A stretch of DNA of 64,000 nt. Source: Pseudomonas yamanorum (GTDB taxonomy: Bacteria > Pseudomonadota > Gammaproteobacteria > Pseudomonadales > Pseudomonadaceae). Shown here in pieces: positions 8,325-16,216 of the stretch. The notes below the pieces were generated by a model, which worked only from the letters and a program-made list of their open reading frames with translations, was not told where the DNA came from and did no database searches. The stretch is taken from NCBI RefSeq assembly GCF_900105735.1, contig NZ_LT629793.1:6076001-6140000 (forward strand), written 5' to 3'. The position numbers and the translations under genes are program-made. Position 1 is the stretch's first letter. The number at the start of each line of letters is the position of its first letter.

Positions 8325-9284
8325 ATGAATAGCCTATTCAAACTGGTACTCCAACGCCTCGCCCTTGGCCTGCTGTCGTTGTTCGCCGTCTCGGTGATCA
8401 TCTTCCTGGCGGTCGGCATGCTGCCCGGCGATATCGCCCAGGCCATGCTCGGCCAGTCCGCTACGCCGGAAACCGTGGCGGCGTTTCGGGCGCAGTTGGG
8501 ACTGGACCTGCCGCCCCTGAGCCGCTTCGTGCAATGGCTGTTGCGCCTGCTGCACGGCGACCTCGGCGCGTCCCTGGCCAACCAGCGGCCCATTGCCGAA
8601 CTGATCGGCGCACGCCTGGGCAACACCTTGCGCCTGGCGGCATTGGCCGCGCTGGTTTCGGTGCCCCTGGCGCTGGTGCTGGGCATGCTTGCCGCGCTGT
8701 ACCGCAATAGCTGGTTCGACCGCCTGCTCAACACCTCGGCCCTGAGCGCGGTGTCGTTCCCGGAGTTCTTCGTCGCCTACCTGCTGATCCTGGTGTTTTC
8801 GGTCAAGCTGGGCTGGTTTCCCAGCCTGTCCAACCTGGCGCCGGACGCCTCATTCGGCACCATCCTCGAGCGTTCGGTGCTGCCGGTGGCCACCCTGAGC
8901 CTGGTGGTGATTGCGCAGATGATGCGCATGACCCGCGCCTCGCTGATCAACCTGCTGGCCAGCCCGTATATCGAAATGGCCCGGCTCAAGGGCATCAGCC
9001 AGTCGCGGATTATCTGGCGCCACGCGTTGCCCAATGCCCTGGCGCCGATCGTCAACGTGATCGCGCTCAACCTCGCGTATCTGGTGGTGGGCGTAGTGGT
9101 GGTGGAGGTGGTGTTTGTCTACCCGGGTCTCGGCCAGTTGCTGGTGGACTCGGTGTCCAAGCGCGATATCCCGGTGGTGCAGGCGTGCAGCCTGATCTTT
9201 GCCGCCACCTACATCCTGCTAAATACCGGCGCCGATGTGCTGTCCATCGCCACCAACCCACGTCTGATGCATCCCAAGGGGTAG
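8325..9284 (+). CDS. ABC transporter permease, DppB type
   Basis: A 319-residue inner-membrane permease with about six hydrophobic helices. It has the typical N-terminal pattern of DppB/OppB proteins (one membrane segment near residues 10-30, then a periplasmic region with FRAQLGLDLPPLSRFVQWL). The cytoplasmic EAA loop with which the ATPase docks is visible (YIEMARLKGISQSRIIWRHALP). It pairs with the DppC-type permease three bases downstream. The ATG at 8325 gives the family's usual length; the RBS is weak. Confidence 0.92.
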   Translation: MNSLFKLVLQRLALGLLSLFAVSVIIFLAVGMLPGDIAQAMLGQSATPETVAAFRAQLGLDLPPLSRFVQWLLRLLHGDLGASLANQRPIAELIGARLGNTLRLAALAALVSVPLALVLGMLAALYRNSWFDRLLNTSALSAVSFPEFFVAYLLILVFSVKLGWFPSLSNLAPDASFGTILERSVLPVATLSLVVIAQMMRMTRASLINLLASPYIEMARLKGISQSRIIWRHALPNALAPIVNVIALNLAYLVVGVVVVEVVFVYPGLGQLLVDSVSKRDIPVVQACSLIFAATYILLNTGADVLSIATNPRLMHPKG

Positions 9285-9287
9285 ACC

Positions 9288-10115
9288 ATGAGCCTTCTCA
9301 CACAACTGGCCCGGGCGCCATTGAGCGCGAAGTTCGGCCTGCTGATTATCGTGCTGTACGTGCTGGTGGCGCTGTTTGCACCGGTGCTCGCGCCCTATGG
9401 GGAAACCCAGGTTGTGGGCGACGGGTTTGCACCCTGGAGCGGCCAGTTCCTGCTGGGCACCGATAACCTCGGGCGGGATATGTTCAGCCGCCTGGTGTAT
9501 GGCGCGCGCAACACCCTGGGCATCGCTTTTTTGACGACAGTGCTGGCGTTTTTACTGGGTGGCTTGAGCGGCTTGATTGCGGCGATCAAGGGCGGCTGGG
9601 TCGATCAGGGGTTGTCGCGGGTGGTGGACATCCTGATGGCGATCCCGCAGCTGATCTTCGCTTTGCTGATTCTCAGCGTGGTGGGCACCAATGCCACCTC
9701 GCTGGTGCTGGTGATTGCACTGCTGGACTCGACCCGGGTGTTTCGCCTGTCCCGGGCCGTGGCGATGACCGTGGTGGTGCAGGATTTTGTCGAAGCCGCG
9801 CGGCTGCGCGGGGAAGGGCTCTGGTGGCTGGTCACCCGCGAAGTGCTGCCCAACGCGGCCGCGCCGTTGATTGCCGAATTCGGCCTGCGCTTTTGCTTCG
9901 TGTTTTTGTTTATCAGCGCGCTGTCGTTCCTTGGCCTGGGCATTCAACCGCCCACCGCCGATTGGGGCAGCATGGTCCGCGACAATGCGGTGCTGATTAC
10001 CTTCGGCGATATCAGCCCGTTGCTGCCGGCGCTGGCAGTGGCGTTGATCACCGTCAGCGTGAATTTTGTCGTCGACTGGATGCTGCATAAATCCAGCGGC
10101 CTGAAGGAGTGTTGA
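9288..10115 (+). CDS. ABC transporter permease, DppC type
   Basis: A 275-residue partner permease. The N-terminal membrane segment (LLIIVLYVLVALFAPVLAPY) and the conserved GTDNLGRDMFSRLVYGAR motif are diagnostic for DppC/OppC proteins. The EAA loop appears as DFVEAARLRGEGLWWLVTRE. The stop codon lies just before the ATPase start, whose RBS (AAGGAG) is inside this gene, indicating translational coupling. It forms the membrane channel together with the preceding permease. Confidence 0.92.
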   Translation: MSLLTQLARAPLSAKFGLLIIVLYVLVALFAPVLAPYGETQVVGDGFAPWSGQFLLGTDNLGRDMFSRLVYGARNTLGIAFLTTVLAFLLGGLSGLIAAIKGGWVDQGLSRVVDILMAIPQLIFALLILSVVGTNATSLVLVIALLDSTRVFRLSRAVAMTVVVQDFVEAARLRGEGLWWLVTREVLPNAAAPLIAEFGLRFCFVFLFISALSFLGLGIQPPTADWGSMVRDNAVLITFGDISPLLPALAVALITVSVNFVVDWMLHKSSGLKEC

Positions 10116-10117
10116 GG

Positions 10118-11737
10118 ATGGACAAGCCATTGCTGGAAATCCGCAACCTGCAGATTGAAGGGCATTACGAAGACGCCTGGCATCCGTTGATCAAGGGCAT
10201 CGATTTGACCTTGCAGCGGGGCGAGGTGTTGGGGTTGATTGGTGAGTCTGGCGCGGGTAAATCAACCCTGGGCCTGGCGGCCATGGGCTTTGCCCGCGAC
10301 GGTTGCCGCATCACCGGTGGCTCGGTGTGCTTTGACGGCATTCAGCTGCTGCAGGCCAAACCCGAAGCCTTGCGCAAGCTTCGAGGACTGCGGATTGCCT
10401 ACGTTGCGCAGAGCGCCGCCGCGTCGTTCAACCCGGCCCACCGGCTGATTGACCAGCATGTGGAAACCGCCGTGATCAATGGCGGTATCAGTCGCGCCCA
10501 GGCTGAACGGGATGCGGTGGAGTTGTACCGCGTGCTGCGCCTGCCCAATCCGGAAACCATCGGTCAACGGTATCCGCATCAGGTGTCCGGCGGGCAACTG
10601 CAACGGGTGATGACCGCCATGGCGATGGCCTGCCACCCCGACCTGATCATCTTCGACGAACCTACCACCGCCCTCGACGTCACCACCCAGATCGAAGTGC
10701 TGGCGGCGATTCGCGATGCAGTAAAAACCTTCGGCAGCGCCGCACTGTATATCAGCCATGACCTGGCGGTGGTCGCACAGATGGCCGACCGCATCATGGT
10801 GCTGCGCCACGGCAAGCTGGTGGAGGAGGCCGAGACCCGCACCATGCTCAGCGCCCCGCAGCAGGACTACACCAAATCCCTGTGGGCGGTGCGCAGCTTT
10901 CGCACCGAACCCAAGGCCTGTCCGCAGCAGCAGGTGCCGTTGCTGGAAGTGCGTCAGGTGTGCGCCAGCTACGGGCATCAGCCGGTGCTGCATGACGTGT
11001 CGATGAGCTTGCATCGCGGCCAGACGTTGGCGGTGATCGGTGAGTCCGGCAGCGGCAAAAGCTCCACCGCACGCTTGATTACCGGGTTGCTGCCGGCTAC
11101 GGCGGGGCAGGTGCTGTATGACGGTGAAGCGTTGCCGGCGGACTTTCGTCGGCGCAGCAAGGAGCAGTTGCGACGGATCCAGATGATCTACCAGATCCCC
11201 GATACCGCGTTGAACCCGCGCCAGCGCATCGTCGACATCATCGGCCGGCCGCTGACCTTCTACCTCGGCCTCAAGGGCAAGGCCATGCGCGCCCGGGTCG
11301 CCGAGTTGCTGGAGATGATCGAGCTGGACCCGGCCACGTTCATGGAGCGTCAGCCCCGAGAACTGTCCGGCGGCCAGAAGCAACGGATCTGCATCGCTCG
11401 CGCCCTGGCGGCCGACCCACAACTGATCATCTGCGACGAAGTGACCTCGGCCCTGGATCAGTTGGTCGCCGAGGGCGTGCTGAAACTGCTCAATCGAATT
11501 CAGCAGCAGTTGGGCGTGGCCTACCTGTTTATCACCCATGACGTGGCCACGGTGCGCGCCATTGCCGACGAAGTGGTGGTGATGCAGCGGGGCAGGGTGG
11601 TGGACCAGGGCAGCCGCAGCGCGATCTTCACCCCGCCGTATCAGGACTACACCGGCCTGCTGTTTTCATCGGAGCCGGAAATGGACCCCGACTGGCTCGA
11701 CCATTTGCTGGCCGAACGGGCCGCCCTAACTTCTTGA
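10118..11737 (+). CDS. ABC transporter ATPase with two fused nucleotide-binding domains (DppD-DppF type)
   Basis: A protein of about 539 residues containing two complete ABC ATPase domains. Domain 1 has Walker A GESGAGKST, signature SGGQLQRV and Walker B LIIFDEPTTALD. Domain 2 has GESGSGKSS, LSGGQKQRI and LIICDEVTSALD. Both sets look catalytically intact. The fusion replaces separate DppD and DppF subunits and energises import by the two permeases. The ATG at 10118 is chosen because AAGGAG lies 8 bases upstream; a GTG at 10109 is less likely. The gene ends 9 bases before the quinone reductase gene. Confidence 0.93.
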   Translation: MDKPLLEIRNLQIEGHYEDAWHPLIKGIDLTLQRGEVLGLIGESGAGKSTLGLAAMGFARDGCRITGGSVCFDGIQLLQAKPEALRKLRGLRIAYVAQSAAASFNPAHRLIDQHVETAVINGGISRAQAERDAVELYRVLRLPNPETIGQRYPHQVSGGQLQRVMTAMAMACHPDLIIFDEPTTALDVTTQIEVLAAIRDAVKTFGSAALYISHDLAVVAQMADRIMVLRHGKLVEEAETRTMLSAPQQDYTKSLWAVRSFRTEPKACPQQQVPLLEVRQVCASYGHQPVLHDVSMSLHRGQTLAVIGESGSGKSSTARLITGLLPATAGQVLYDGEALPADFRRRSKEQLRRIQMIYQIPDTALNPRQRIVDIIGRPLTFYLGLKGKAMRARVAELLEMIELDPATFMERQPRELSGGQKQRICIARALAADPQLIICDEVTSALDQLVAEGVLKLLNRIQQQLGVAYLFITHDVATVRAIADEVVVMQRGRVVDQGSRSAIFTPPYQDYTGLLFSSEPEMDPDWLDHLLAERAALTS

Positions 11738-11746
11738 GGAGTTTTT

Positions 11747-12445
11747 ATGAAGGTGTTGATTGTCCATGCCCATCCCGAGCCGCAGTCGTTTACCGCGGCC
11801 TTGCGTGACCAGGCCATCGCCACCCTGCAAGCGCAGGGGCATGAGGTGCAGGTCAGTGATTTGTACGCGATGAACTGGAATCCCGTAGCCAGCGCCTCGG
11901 ACTTCACCTCCCGGGAGAACCCCGACTACCTGGTGTATGCCCTGGAGCAGCGCCTGGGGGTGAAAAGCCAATCCATCGCGGCGGATATCCAGCAGGAGTT
12001 GGACAAGCTGCTGTGGGCTGATCTGCTGATCCTCAACTTCCCGATCTTCTGGTTCTCGGCGCCCGCGATGCTCAAGGGCTGGATTGACCGGGTGCTGGTG
12101 TCGGGGGTGTGTTACGGCGGCAAGCGGTTTTACGATCAGGGCGGGCTCGCGGGCAAGAAAGCGCTGGTCACGGTGACCCTCGGCGGACGCGAGCATATGT
12201 TTGGCGAGGGGGCGATTCATGGGCCATTGGAGGACATGCTGCGGCCGATTCTGCGTGGCACGCTGGCGTATGTCGGATTTGAAGTGCTCGAGCCGTTTGT
12301 GGCGTGGCATGTGCCGTATATCAGCGCCGAGGCTCGGCAGGATTTTCTGCACCGCTACCAGCAGCGATTGGAAGGGCTGGCGGATGACCAGCCGTTGGTG
12401 TTTCCCAAGCTCGAGCAGTTTGATGAGGCGCTGTATCCACGTTAG
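11747..12445 (+). CDS. flavodoxin-fold NAD(P)H dehydrogenase (quinone) family protein
   Basis: A 232-residue flavoprotein of the NQO1/MdaB/KefF family. It shows the N-terminal beta-strand and phosphate loop VLIVHAHPEPQSF, the LLILNFPIFWFSAPAMLKGW segment that packs on the flavin, and a VTLGGREHMFGEGAIHG region. It would reduce quinones or other electrophiles with NAD(P)H. The strong RBS (TTGAGGAG) and the 9-base gap to the ATPase gene place it at the end of the transporter/catabolic operon, which suggests an accessory redox step on the imported compound. A REPIN follows immediately. Confidence 0.88.
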   Translation: MKVLIVHAHPEPQSFTAALRDQAIATLQAQGHEVQVSDLYAMNWNPVASASDFTSRENPDYLVYALEQRLGVKSQSIAADIQQELDKLLWADLLILNFPIFWFSAPAMLKGWIDRVLVSGVCYGGKRFYDQGGLAGKKALVTVTLGGREHMFGEGAIHGPLEDMLRPILRGTLAYVGFEVLEPFVAWHVPYISAEARQDFLHRYQQRLEGLADDQPLVFPKLEQFDEALYPR

Positions 12446-12465
12446 TCAAGTAAGTGAAGATCCAG

Positions 12466-12555
12466 TGTGGGAGCGGGCTTGCTCGCGAAAGCGGTGTGCC
12501 AGTTGATGCATATGCTGGCTGAACCACCGCATTCGCGAGCAAGCCCGCTCCCACA
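12466..12555. repeat. REPIN with perfect 24-bp arms
   Basis: Arms at 12466-12489 and 12532-12555 are exact reverse complements (outer part TGTGGGAGCGGGCTTGCTCG), separated by 42 bases. This is the most common REP type in P. fluorescens-group genomes. It sits between two convergent genes and could act as a bidirectional terminator. Confidence 0.92.
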
Positions 12556-12569
12556 TTTGATCGTCATTA

Positions 12570-13646
12570 TCAGGCGGGATTGTGTGCCCGCAGCCGCTCG
12601 GCAGCGCTGCGCAGCAACTGTTCGGTGCCATCCCAGCCCAGGCAGCCGTCGGTGATCGACACGCCGTATTTCATCGACGGGCTCAACGGCTGACAGCCTT
12701 CGAACAGGTGGCTTTCGATCATCATGCCGATCAGCGACGTGTCGCCCTGCAAGCGCTGCTCCAGCACGTCGTTGAACACTGCCGGTTGGCGCAGCGGGTC
12801 TTTGCCGCTGTTGGCGTGGCTGCAGTCGACCATGATCCGCGGCGCGACTTTGCTCTTGGCCAGGTCGGCGTGTACCTGGGCCACGCTCTGACGATCGTAG
12901 TTCGGCCCACGGTGGCCGCCGCGCAATACCAGATGGGTATCGGGGTTGCCCGGGGTCTGGATGATCGCCGGATGGCCCTGGCTGTCGACGCCGAAGTGGC
13001 GGTGCGGGTGCGCGGCGGAGCGCATAGCGTCACAGGCGATGGCGACGCCGCCGTCGGTGCCGTTCTTGAAGCCCACGGGCATGCCGAGGCCGCTGGCCAT
13101 TTCGCGGTGGATCTGCGATTCGGTGGTGCGCGCGCCAATGGCGACCCAGCTCAGCAGGTCATCGAAGTAGCCGGCAGCCATCGGTTGCAGCAGCTCGGTG
13201 GCGACCGGCAGGCCCAGGCGCAGCATTTCACGCATCAGTTCCCGGGACAGGGTCAGGCCTGCGGCCATGTCGTCGCTGCCATCCAGGTGCGGGTCGTAGG
13301 CCAGGCCTTTCCAACCGATGGTGGTGCGGGGTTTTTCGACGTAGGCGCGGATCACCAGCAGCATCTGGTCACTGACTTCATGGGCCAGTTTTTTCAGGTT
13401 GCGCGCGTATTCCATGGCCGATTCCGGGTCGTGGATCGAGCACGGACCGACAATCACCAGCAGGCGAGAGTCTTCGCCCTTGAGAATGGCGCGCACGGCT
13501 TGGCGATGGGCGTGGATCTGTTCGTTGAGGAATGGGCTCAGGGGCAGTTGGTGCTTGAGCTCAAGGGCACTGGGCAAACGCTGGGTCAGCGCTTCATTGG
13601 CGCAGGACAGGGTAGAAACAGGCAGAGCGGCGATCGAGGAGTTCAT
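12570..13646 (-). CDS. aroF: 3-deoxy-7-phosphoheptulonate (DAHP) synthase, class I
   Basis: A 358-residue AroF/G/H-type enzyme that condenses phosphoenolpyruvate and erythrose 4-phosphate in the first step of aromatic amino acid synthesis. Diagnostic segments are VGPCSIHDPESA, VEKPRTTIGWKGLAYDP and GFKNGTDGGVAIACDAM. The ATG at 13646 has AGGAAG 8 bases upstream and gives the standard length with N-terminus MNSSIAALPVS; an in-frame upstream extension is unlikely. A long leader (13647-14119 and beyond) carries two small ORFs rich in aromatic codons and an intrinsic terminator, so expression is probably controlled by attenuation. Which aromatic amino acid feeds back on the enzyme cannot be decided, so the paralogue name is tentative. 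Confidence 0.95.
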   Translation of the reverse strand: MNSSIAALPVSTLSCANEALTQRLPSALELKHQLPLSPFLNEQIHAHRQAVRAILKGEDSRLLVIVGPCSIHDPESAMEYARNLKKLAHEVSDQMLLVIRAYVEKPRTTIGWKGLAYDPHLDGSDDMAAGLTLSRELMREMLRLGLPVATELLQPMAAGYFDDLLSWVAIGARTTESQIHREMASGLGMPVGFKNGTDGGVAIACDAMRSAAHPHRHFGVDSQGHPAIIQTPGNPDTHLVLRGGHRGPNYDRQSVAQVHADLAKSKVAPRIMVDCSHANSGKDPLRQPAVFNDVLEQRLQGDTSLIGMMIESHLFEGCQPLSPSMKYGVSITDGCLGWDGTEQLLRSAAERLRAHNPA

Positions 13647-13693
13647 ATTCGGGCTTCCTGGGCAAGCAGCGGGCTGTTCCCGCACGCTCTGCC

Positions 13694-13846
13694 CTACTGG
13701 GGTGTTCGACAATTGGCCGTATTGGCTACGAGTGTTGGCTTGCCACCAATAGGTGACCGATCGGAGGCGGCAGGCTGTCCCGAACGGAGCTTGCTAAATC
13801 GCCAGGCGGTGGAGGTGTCGTAGCGGTAATAGGTGGCGTAGTTCAT
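13694..13846 (-). CDS. small Tyr-rich ORF between the attenuator and DAHP synthase (possible second leader peptide)
   Basis: A 50-residue ORF starts at an ATG preceded by AAAGGA at 8 bases. The peptide begins MNYATYYRYDTSTAWRF, with four Tyr in its first nine residues plus Trp and Phe, and continues as a polar tail without recognisable domains. It ends 47 bases before the DAHP synthase start and begins about 50 bases after the intrinsic terminator. The aromatic cluster at the start, and the position, suggest a regulatory upstream ORF whose translation reports aminoacyl-tRNA supply. A simple small protein or a chance frame remain possible. Confidence 0.55.
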   Translation of the reverse strand: MNYATYYRYDTSTAWRFSKLRSGQPAASDRSPIGGKPTLVANTANCRTPQ

Positions 13847-13894
13847 GTCGTGAGTCCTTTAAGTGTTCGGTGTGTGGCAAAAATAATAAGGGCT

Positions 13895-13932
13895 GAAAAA
13901 ACAAAACCCCCGGTCGGGGAGCCGACCGGGGG
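13895..13932 (-). terminator. intrinsic terminator acting as attenuator upstream of DAHP synthase
   Basis: On the minus strand an 11-bp GC-rich stem (CCCCCGGTCGG pairing with CCGACCGGGGG, 13907-13932) has a 4-base loop and is followed by TTTTGTTTTTTC. It lies 52 bases after the stop of an aromatic-rich leader peptide and about 250 bases before the gene, so it would end transcription within the leader. A GGGGTCGCC segment at 13949-13957 could compete for the upstream arm, as an antiterminator would; this pairing is inferred by eye only. Confidence 0.85.
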
Positions 13933-13984
13933 TTAGATTTCTCTGGTAGGCGACCCCTTGAGTAGTGGGCGCCGATTTCAGGTA

Positions 13985-14119
13985 TCAGGCGCGCCAGTGG
14001 CTAAACCAATACCCAAAATAAAAGCTGACCAGTGCGCTCAAACCGCTCACACGGGCAGCCACGACCGAGCGCTGGGCGCTGGCAGCAGGGCAAACCTGAA
14101 TGTGGGTGAGTTGCAACAT
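13985..14119 (-). CDS. aromatic leader peptide (44 aa) of the DAHP synthase transcript
   Basis: The ORF starts at ATG 14119 with GGAG 7 bases upstream and encodes 44 residues. Residues 33-42 read FYFGYWFSHW, i.e. three Phe, two Tyr and two Trp within ten codons, close to the stop codon. An intrinsic terminator follows 52 bases later and the DAHP synthase gene lies beyond. This is the arrangement of amino-acid attenuators such as trpL and pheL: ribosome stalling at scarce aromatic codons would favour read-through. Unusually, all three aromatic amino acids are represented. The N-terminal 30 residues have no evident motif. Confidence 0.8.
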   Translation of the reverse strand: MLQLTHIQVCPAASAQRSVVAARVSGLSALVSFYFGYWFSHWRA

Positions 14120-14264
14120 GGTGTGTCTCCAAATGATGGTGGGAGCTTAACTGAGGCGAGCGGGTGGATTCAATCAGTAATTTCTATTGAGTGTGGGTAC
14201 TTACGGCTATGACCCAAGTGTCGATATGCTGCACGGACTTCACGATGATTGCCTGGATGCGACC

Positions 14265-15017
14265 ATGATTGCCTTCACGATTGCTGCTGCCCAATCCATC
14301 TCCATTGCCGGCGACGTGCCCGGAAATATCGCGCGTCACTTGGCATTCATGCGCACGGCGGCAGAGCATGGTGTGCAATTGCTGGTGTTTCCGGAACTGT
14401 CGCTGACGGGGTACGAACCAGCGTTGGCCGCCGGATTGGCGATTGCGCCTGACGATGAAGTATTGACGCCGCTGCGGGAGATGGCCCGTGAGTTGCGCAT
14501 CACCGCCGTGGTGGGCATGCCGATTCGCCTGGGGGCCGGCAGTGAGGTGTTGATCGGCGCGCTGGTGCTGGGGCCGGATGGTTCGGTGGCGGTCTATACC
14601 AAGCAGCATCTGCATCCCGGTGAAGAAGCGGCCTTTGCTGCAGGGCAGGGCGGGGCCGCCCTTGAATGGGGTAACGACCGGATTGCCCTGGCGGTATGTG
14701 CAGACTTCTCCCACCCCAGCCACCCACGGCAGGCAGCCGAAGCCGGGGCGAATATCTACGTTGCGGGTGTGCTGATCAGCGAAGGCGGCTACGCTCCCGA
14801 TACGACGTTGCTACAAGGCTACGCCGCCGAGCACCAAATGCTGGTGCTGATGGCCAATCACGGTGGCCCGACCGGTGGCTGGACCTGCGCCGGACGCAGT
14901 GCGATTTGGGGCGCTGACGGCACTTTGATCGCAGCCGCCCCTGGTGTGGGCGATTCGTTGGTGATTGCACGTCGCAGCAGCGCTGGCCAATGGCGCGGGG
15001 AACAGGTGGCGATTTAG
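14265..15017 (+). CDS. carbon-nitrogen hydrolase (nitrilase superfamily)
   Basis: A protein of about 250 residues with the Glu-Lys-Cys catalytic triad of the nitrilase superfamily: Glu44 in VFPELSLTGYE, Lys113 in YTKQHLHPGEE and Cys145 in AVCADFSHPS. It would hydrolyse an amide or a C-N bond in the cytoplasm. The ATG at 14265 gives the usual N-terminus (IAFTIAAAQS); in-frame starts further upstream add a non-conserved extension. The downstream GNAT gene starts 13 bases after the stop, so the two are likely co-transcribed. The subgroup and substrate are not recognisable. Confidence 0.87.
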   Translation: MIAFTIAAAQSISIAGDVPGNIARHLAFMRTAAEHGVQLLVFPELSLTGYEPALAAGLAIAPDDEVLTPLREMARELRITAVVGMPIRLGAGSEVLIGALVLGPDGSVAVYTKQHLHPGEEAAFAAGQGGAALEWGNDRIALAVCADFSHPSHPRQAAEAGANIYVAGVLISEGGYAPDTTLLQGYAAEHQMLVLMANHGGPTGGWTCAGRSAIWGADGTLIAAAPGVGDSLVIARRSSAGQWRGEQVAI

Positions 15018-15030
15018 GAGGCGCAGGCAC

Positions 15031-15465
15031 ATGGCGTTTCAACTACAGGCTGCAACCAGCCAGCACCTGGCCTTCGCCCGAACCCTGACCCATCAGGCCA
15101 TGGGCAACTATTATCGCCAATACGACTTGTCCTGGTCCGATGCCGGGTTCGATACCGCCTGGGCGGGTCGGGAAAACTGGTTGATCTGTCGCGATACCCA
15201 GGTGCTGGGTTTCATCAGTCTGAGTCGTGACCCCAAGGCGTTGTATATCCGCGAATTGCACATCCTTGAGGCGTTTCGTCATCAAGGGGCTGGCGGCTGG
15301 GTTATCGAGCAGATGGTGTACAAGGCGCGCGCGGAAGGGCTGGGTCTTTTACGGTTGACCGTTTTCAAGACCAACCCGGCGCGACGGCTGTATCAACGCA
15401 AGGGCCTGGAAATCGTAGATGCGGAGGATTGCTTCTGGCGCATGGAGCGCAATTGCCGGCCGTGA
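15031..15465 (+). CDS. GNAT family N-acetyltransferase
   Basis: A 144-residue acetyltransferase. The acetyl-CoA pyrophosphate loop appears as RHQGAGGWVIEQM (about residues 88-100), preceded by the beta-strand ALYIRELHILEAF and followed by RLTVFKTNPARRLYQRKGLE, as in the family. The start ATG at 15031 has TAGGAGG upstream and lies 13 bases after the nitrilase-family gene, which suggests a two-gene operon. The acceptor substrate is unknown. Confidence 0.88.
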   Translation: MAFQLQAATSQHLAFARTLTHQAMGNYYRQYDLSWSDAGFDTAWAGRENWLICRDTQVLGFISLSRDPKALYIRELHILEAFRHQGAGGWVIEQMVYKARAEGLGLLRLTVFKTNPARRLYQRKGLEIVDAEDCFWRMERNCRP

Positions 15466-15529
15466 TCAGGTGTGAGTACTGCCAATTTTGGGAAAACAGG
15501 CACTTGGTTTTAATAAGCGCATACTGACT

Positions 15530-15769
15530 TCAAGAAATGACTTCCTGATCTTGCCTTACGGTTTCGTCCTCAACCGGGATGATCCCGTCCTTCATGCCTA
15601 ACAGGACCGCGACCTTGTGGGCTTCTCCCCGCCGTCCCTTTTTGCGCCCAGCGAGCACTTGATAAGTGGTTGCCGGGTCCACGCCATGTTCCCGGGCGAA
15701 CGCTTGAACAGACTTACCTTGATGTTCCAGCCAAGCCTTGGCTTGTGCAGCAGTGCGAATACCGGGCAT
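15530..15769 (-). CDS. small phage-type DNA-binding protein, BcepMu gp16-like
   Basis: A 79-residue protein whose core (SVQAFAREHGVDPATTYQVL followed by AGRKKGRRGEAHKVAVLLGMK) matches my memory of the BcepMu gp16 family of phage-associated DNA-binding proteins, with a helix-turn-helix at residues 20-42. It is transcribed divergently from an XRE-type regulator 81 bases away, the layout of a phage lysis-lysogeny switch. No other phage genes are present, so it looks like a domesticated or relict pair. Function in the host is unknown. Confidence 0.75.
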   Translation of the reverse strand: MPGIRTAAQAKAWLEHQGKSVQAFAREHGVDPATTYQVLAGRKKGRRGEAHKVAVLLGMKDGIIPVEDETVRQDQEVIS

Positions 15770-15850
15770 AGTTCAAAACCGTTCAAGTTTGTGTAAAACG
15801 AGATGAGTGTGTCACCTCTTGGGGTGTGCCAAATAGGATCATACATCCAA

Positions 15851-16216
15851 ATGAGTGGAATCGGTTTCCGGTTAAGGCAAGAAAGAGAGCGACTTGGCCT
15901 GTCGCAGAAAACTTTTGGTGAAATAGGAGGTGTAGAAGCTAACGCACAGGGGAAATACGAAAATGGCGGCCGTGCGCCCAAGGCCGATTACTTGTCCCGG
16001 GTGGCAGAAAAAGGTGTCGATATCCTGTACGTGTTGACCGGCACGCCGACGCCGACCCAACTGGAAAATCTGAGCCAAATCGAAGAAAAAGTGCTGGGCA
16101 ACTACCGTGCGATGTTCAAGGAAGACCAGGATGCAATCCATCGCCTGACTTCTACCCTGGCCGAGCATTCACTCTCCACCAATGGAAAAAACCGGTCATC
16201 GGCCCCGGATTCCTGA
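15851..16216 (+). CDS. XRE-family helix-turn-helix regulator (phage repressor-like)
   Basis: A 121-residue protein with an N-terminal HTH_XRE domain (residues 5-60; LRQERERLGLSQKTFGEIGG and then the recognition helix around GVEANAQGKYENG) and a helical C-terminal part with no peptidase or LexA-like domain. The ATG at 15851 starts the conserved domain directly; the RBS is poor, so translation could begin elsewhere. It is paired head-to-head with the gp16-like gene; the 81-base gap between them probably holds shared operators, though I see only short CACC/GGTG symmetry there. The position immediately upstream of gacA is noteworthy. Confidence 0.8.
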   Translation: MSGIGFRLRQERERLGLSQKTFGEIGGVEANAQGKYENGGRAPKADYLSRVAEKGVDILYVLTGTPTPTQLENLSQIEEKVLGNYRAMFKEDQDAIHRLTSTLAEHSLSTNGKNRSSAPDS

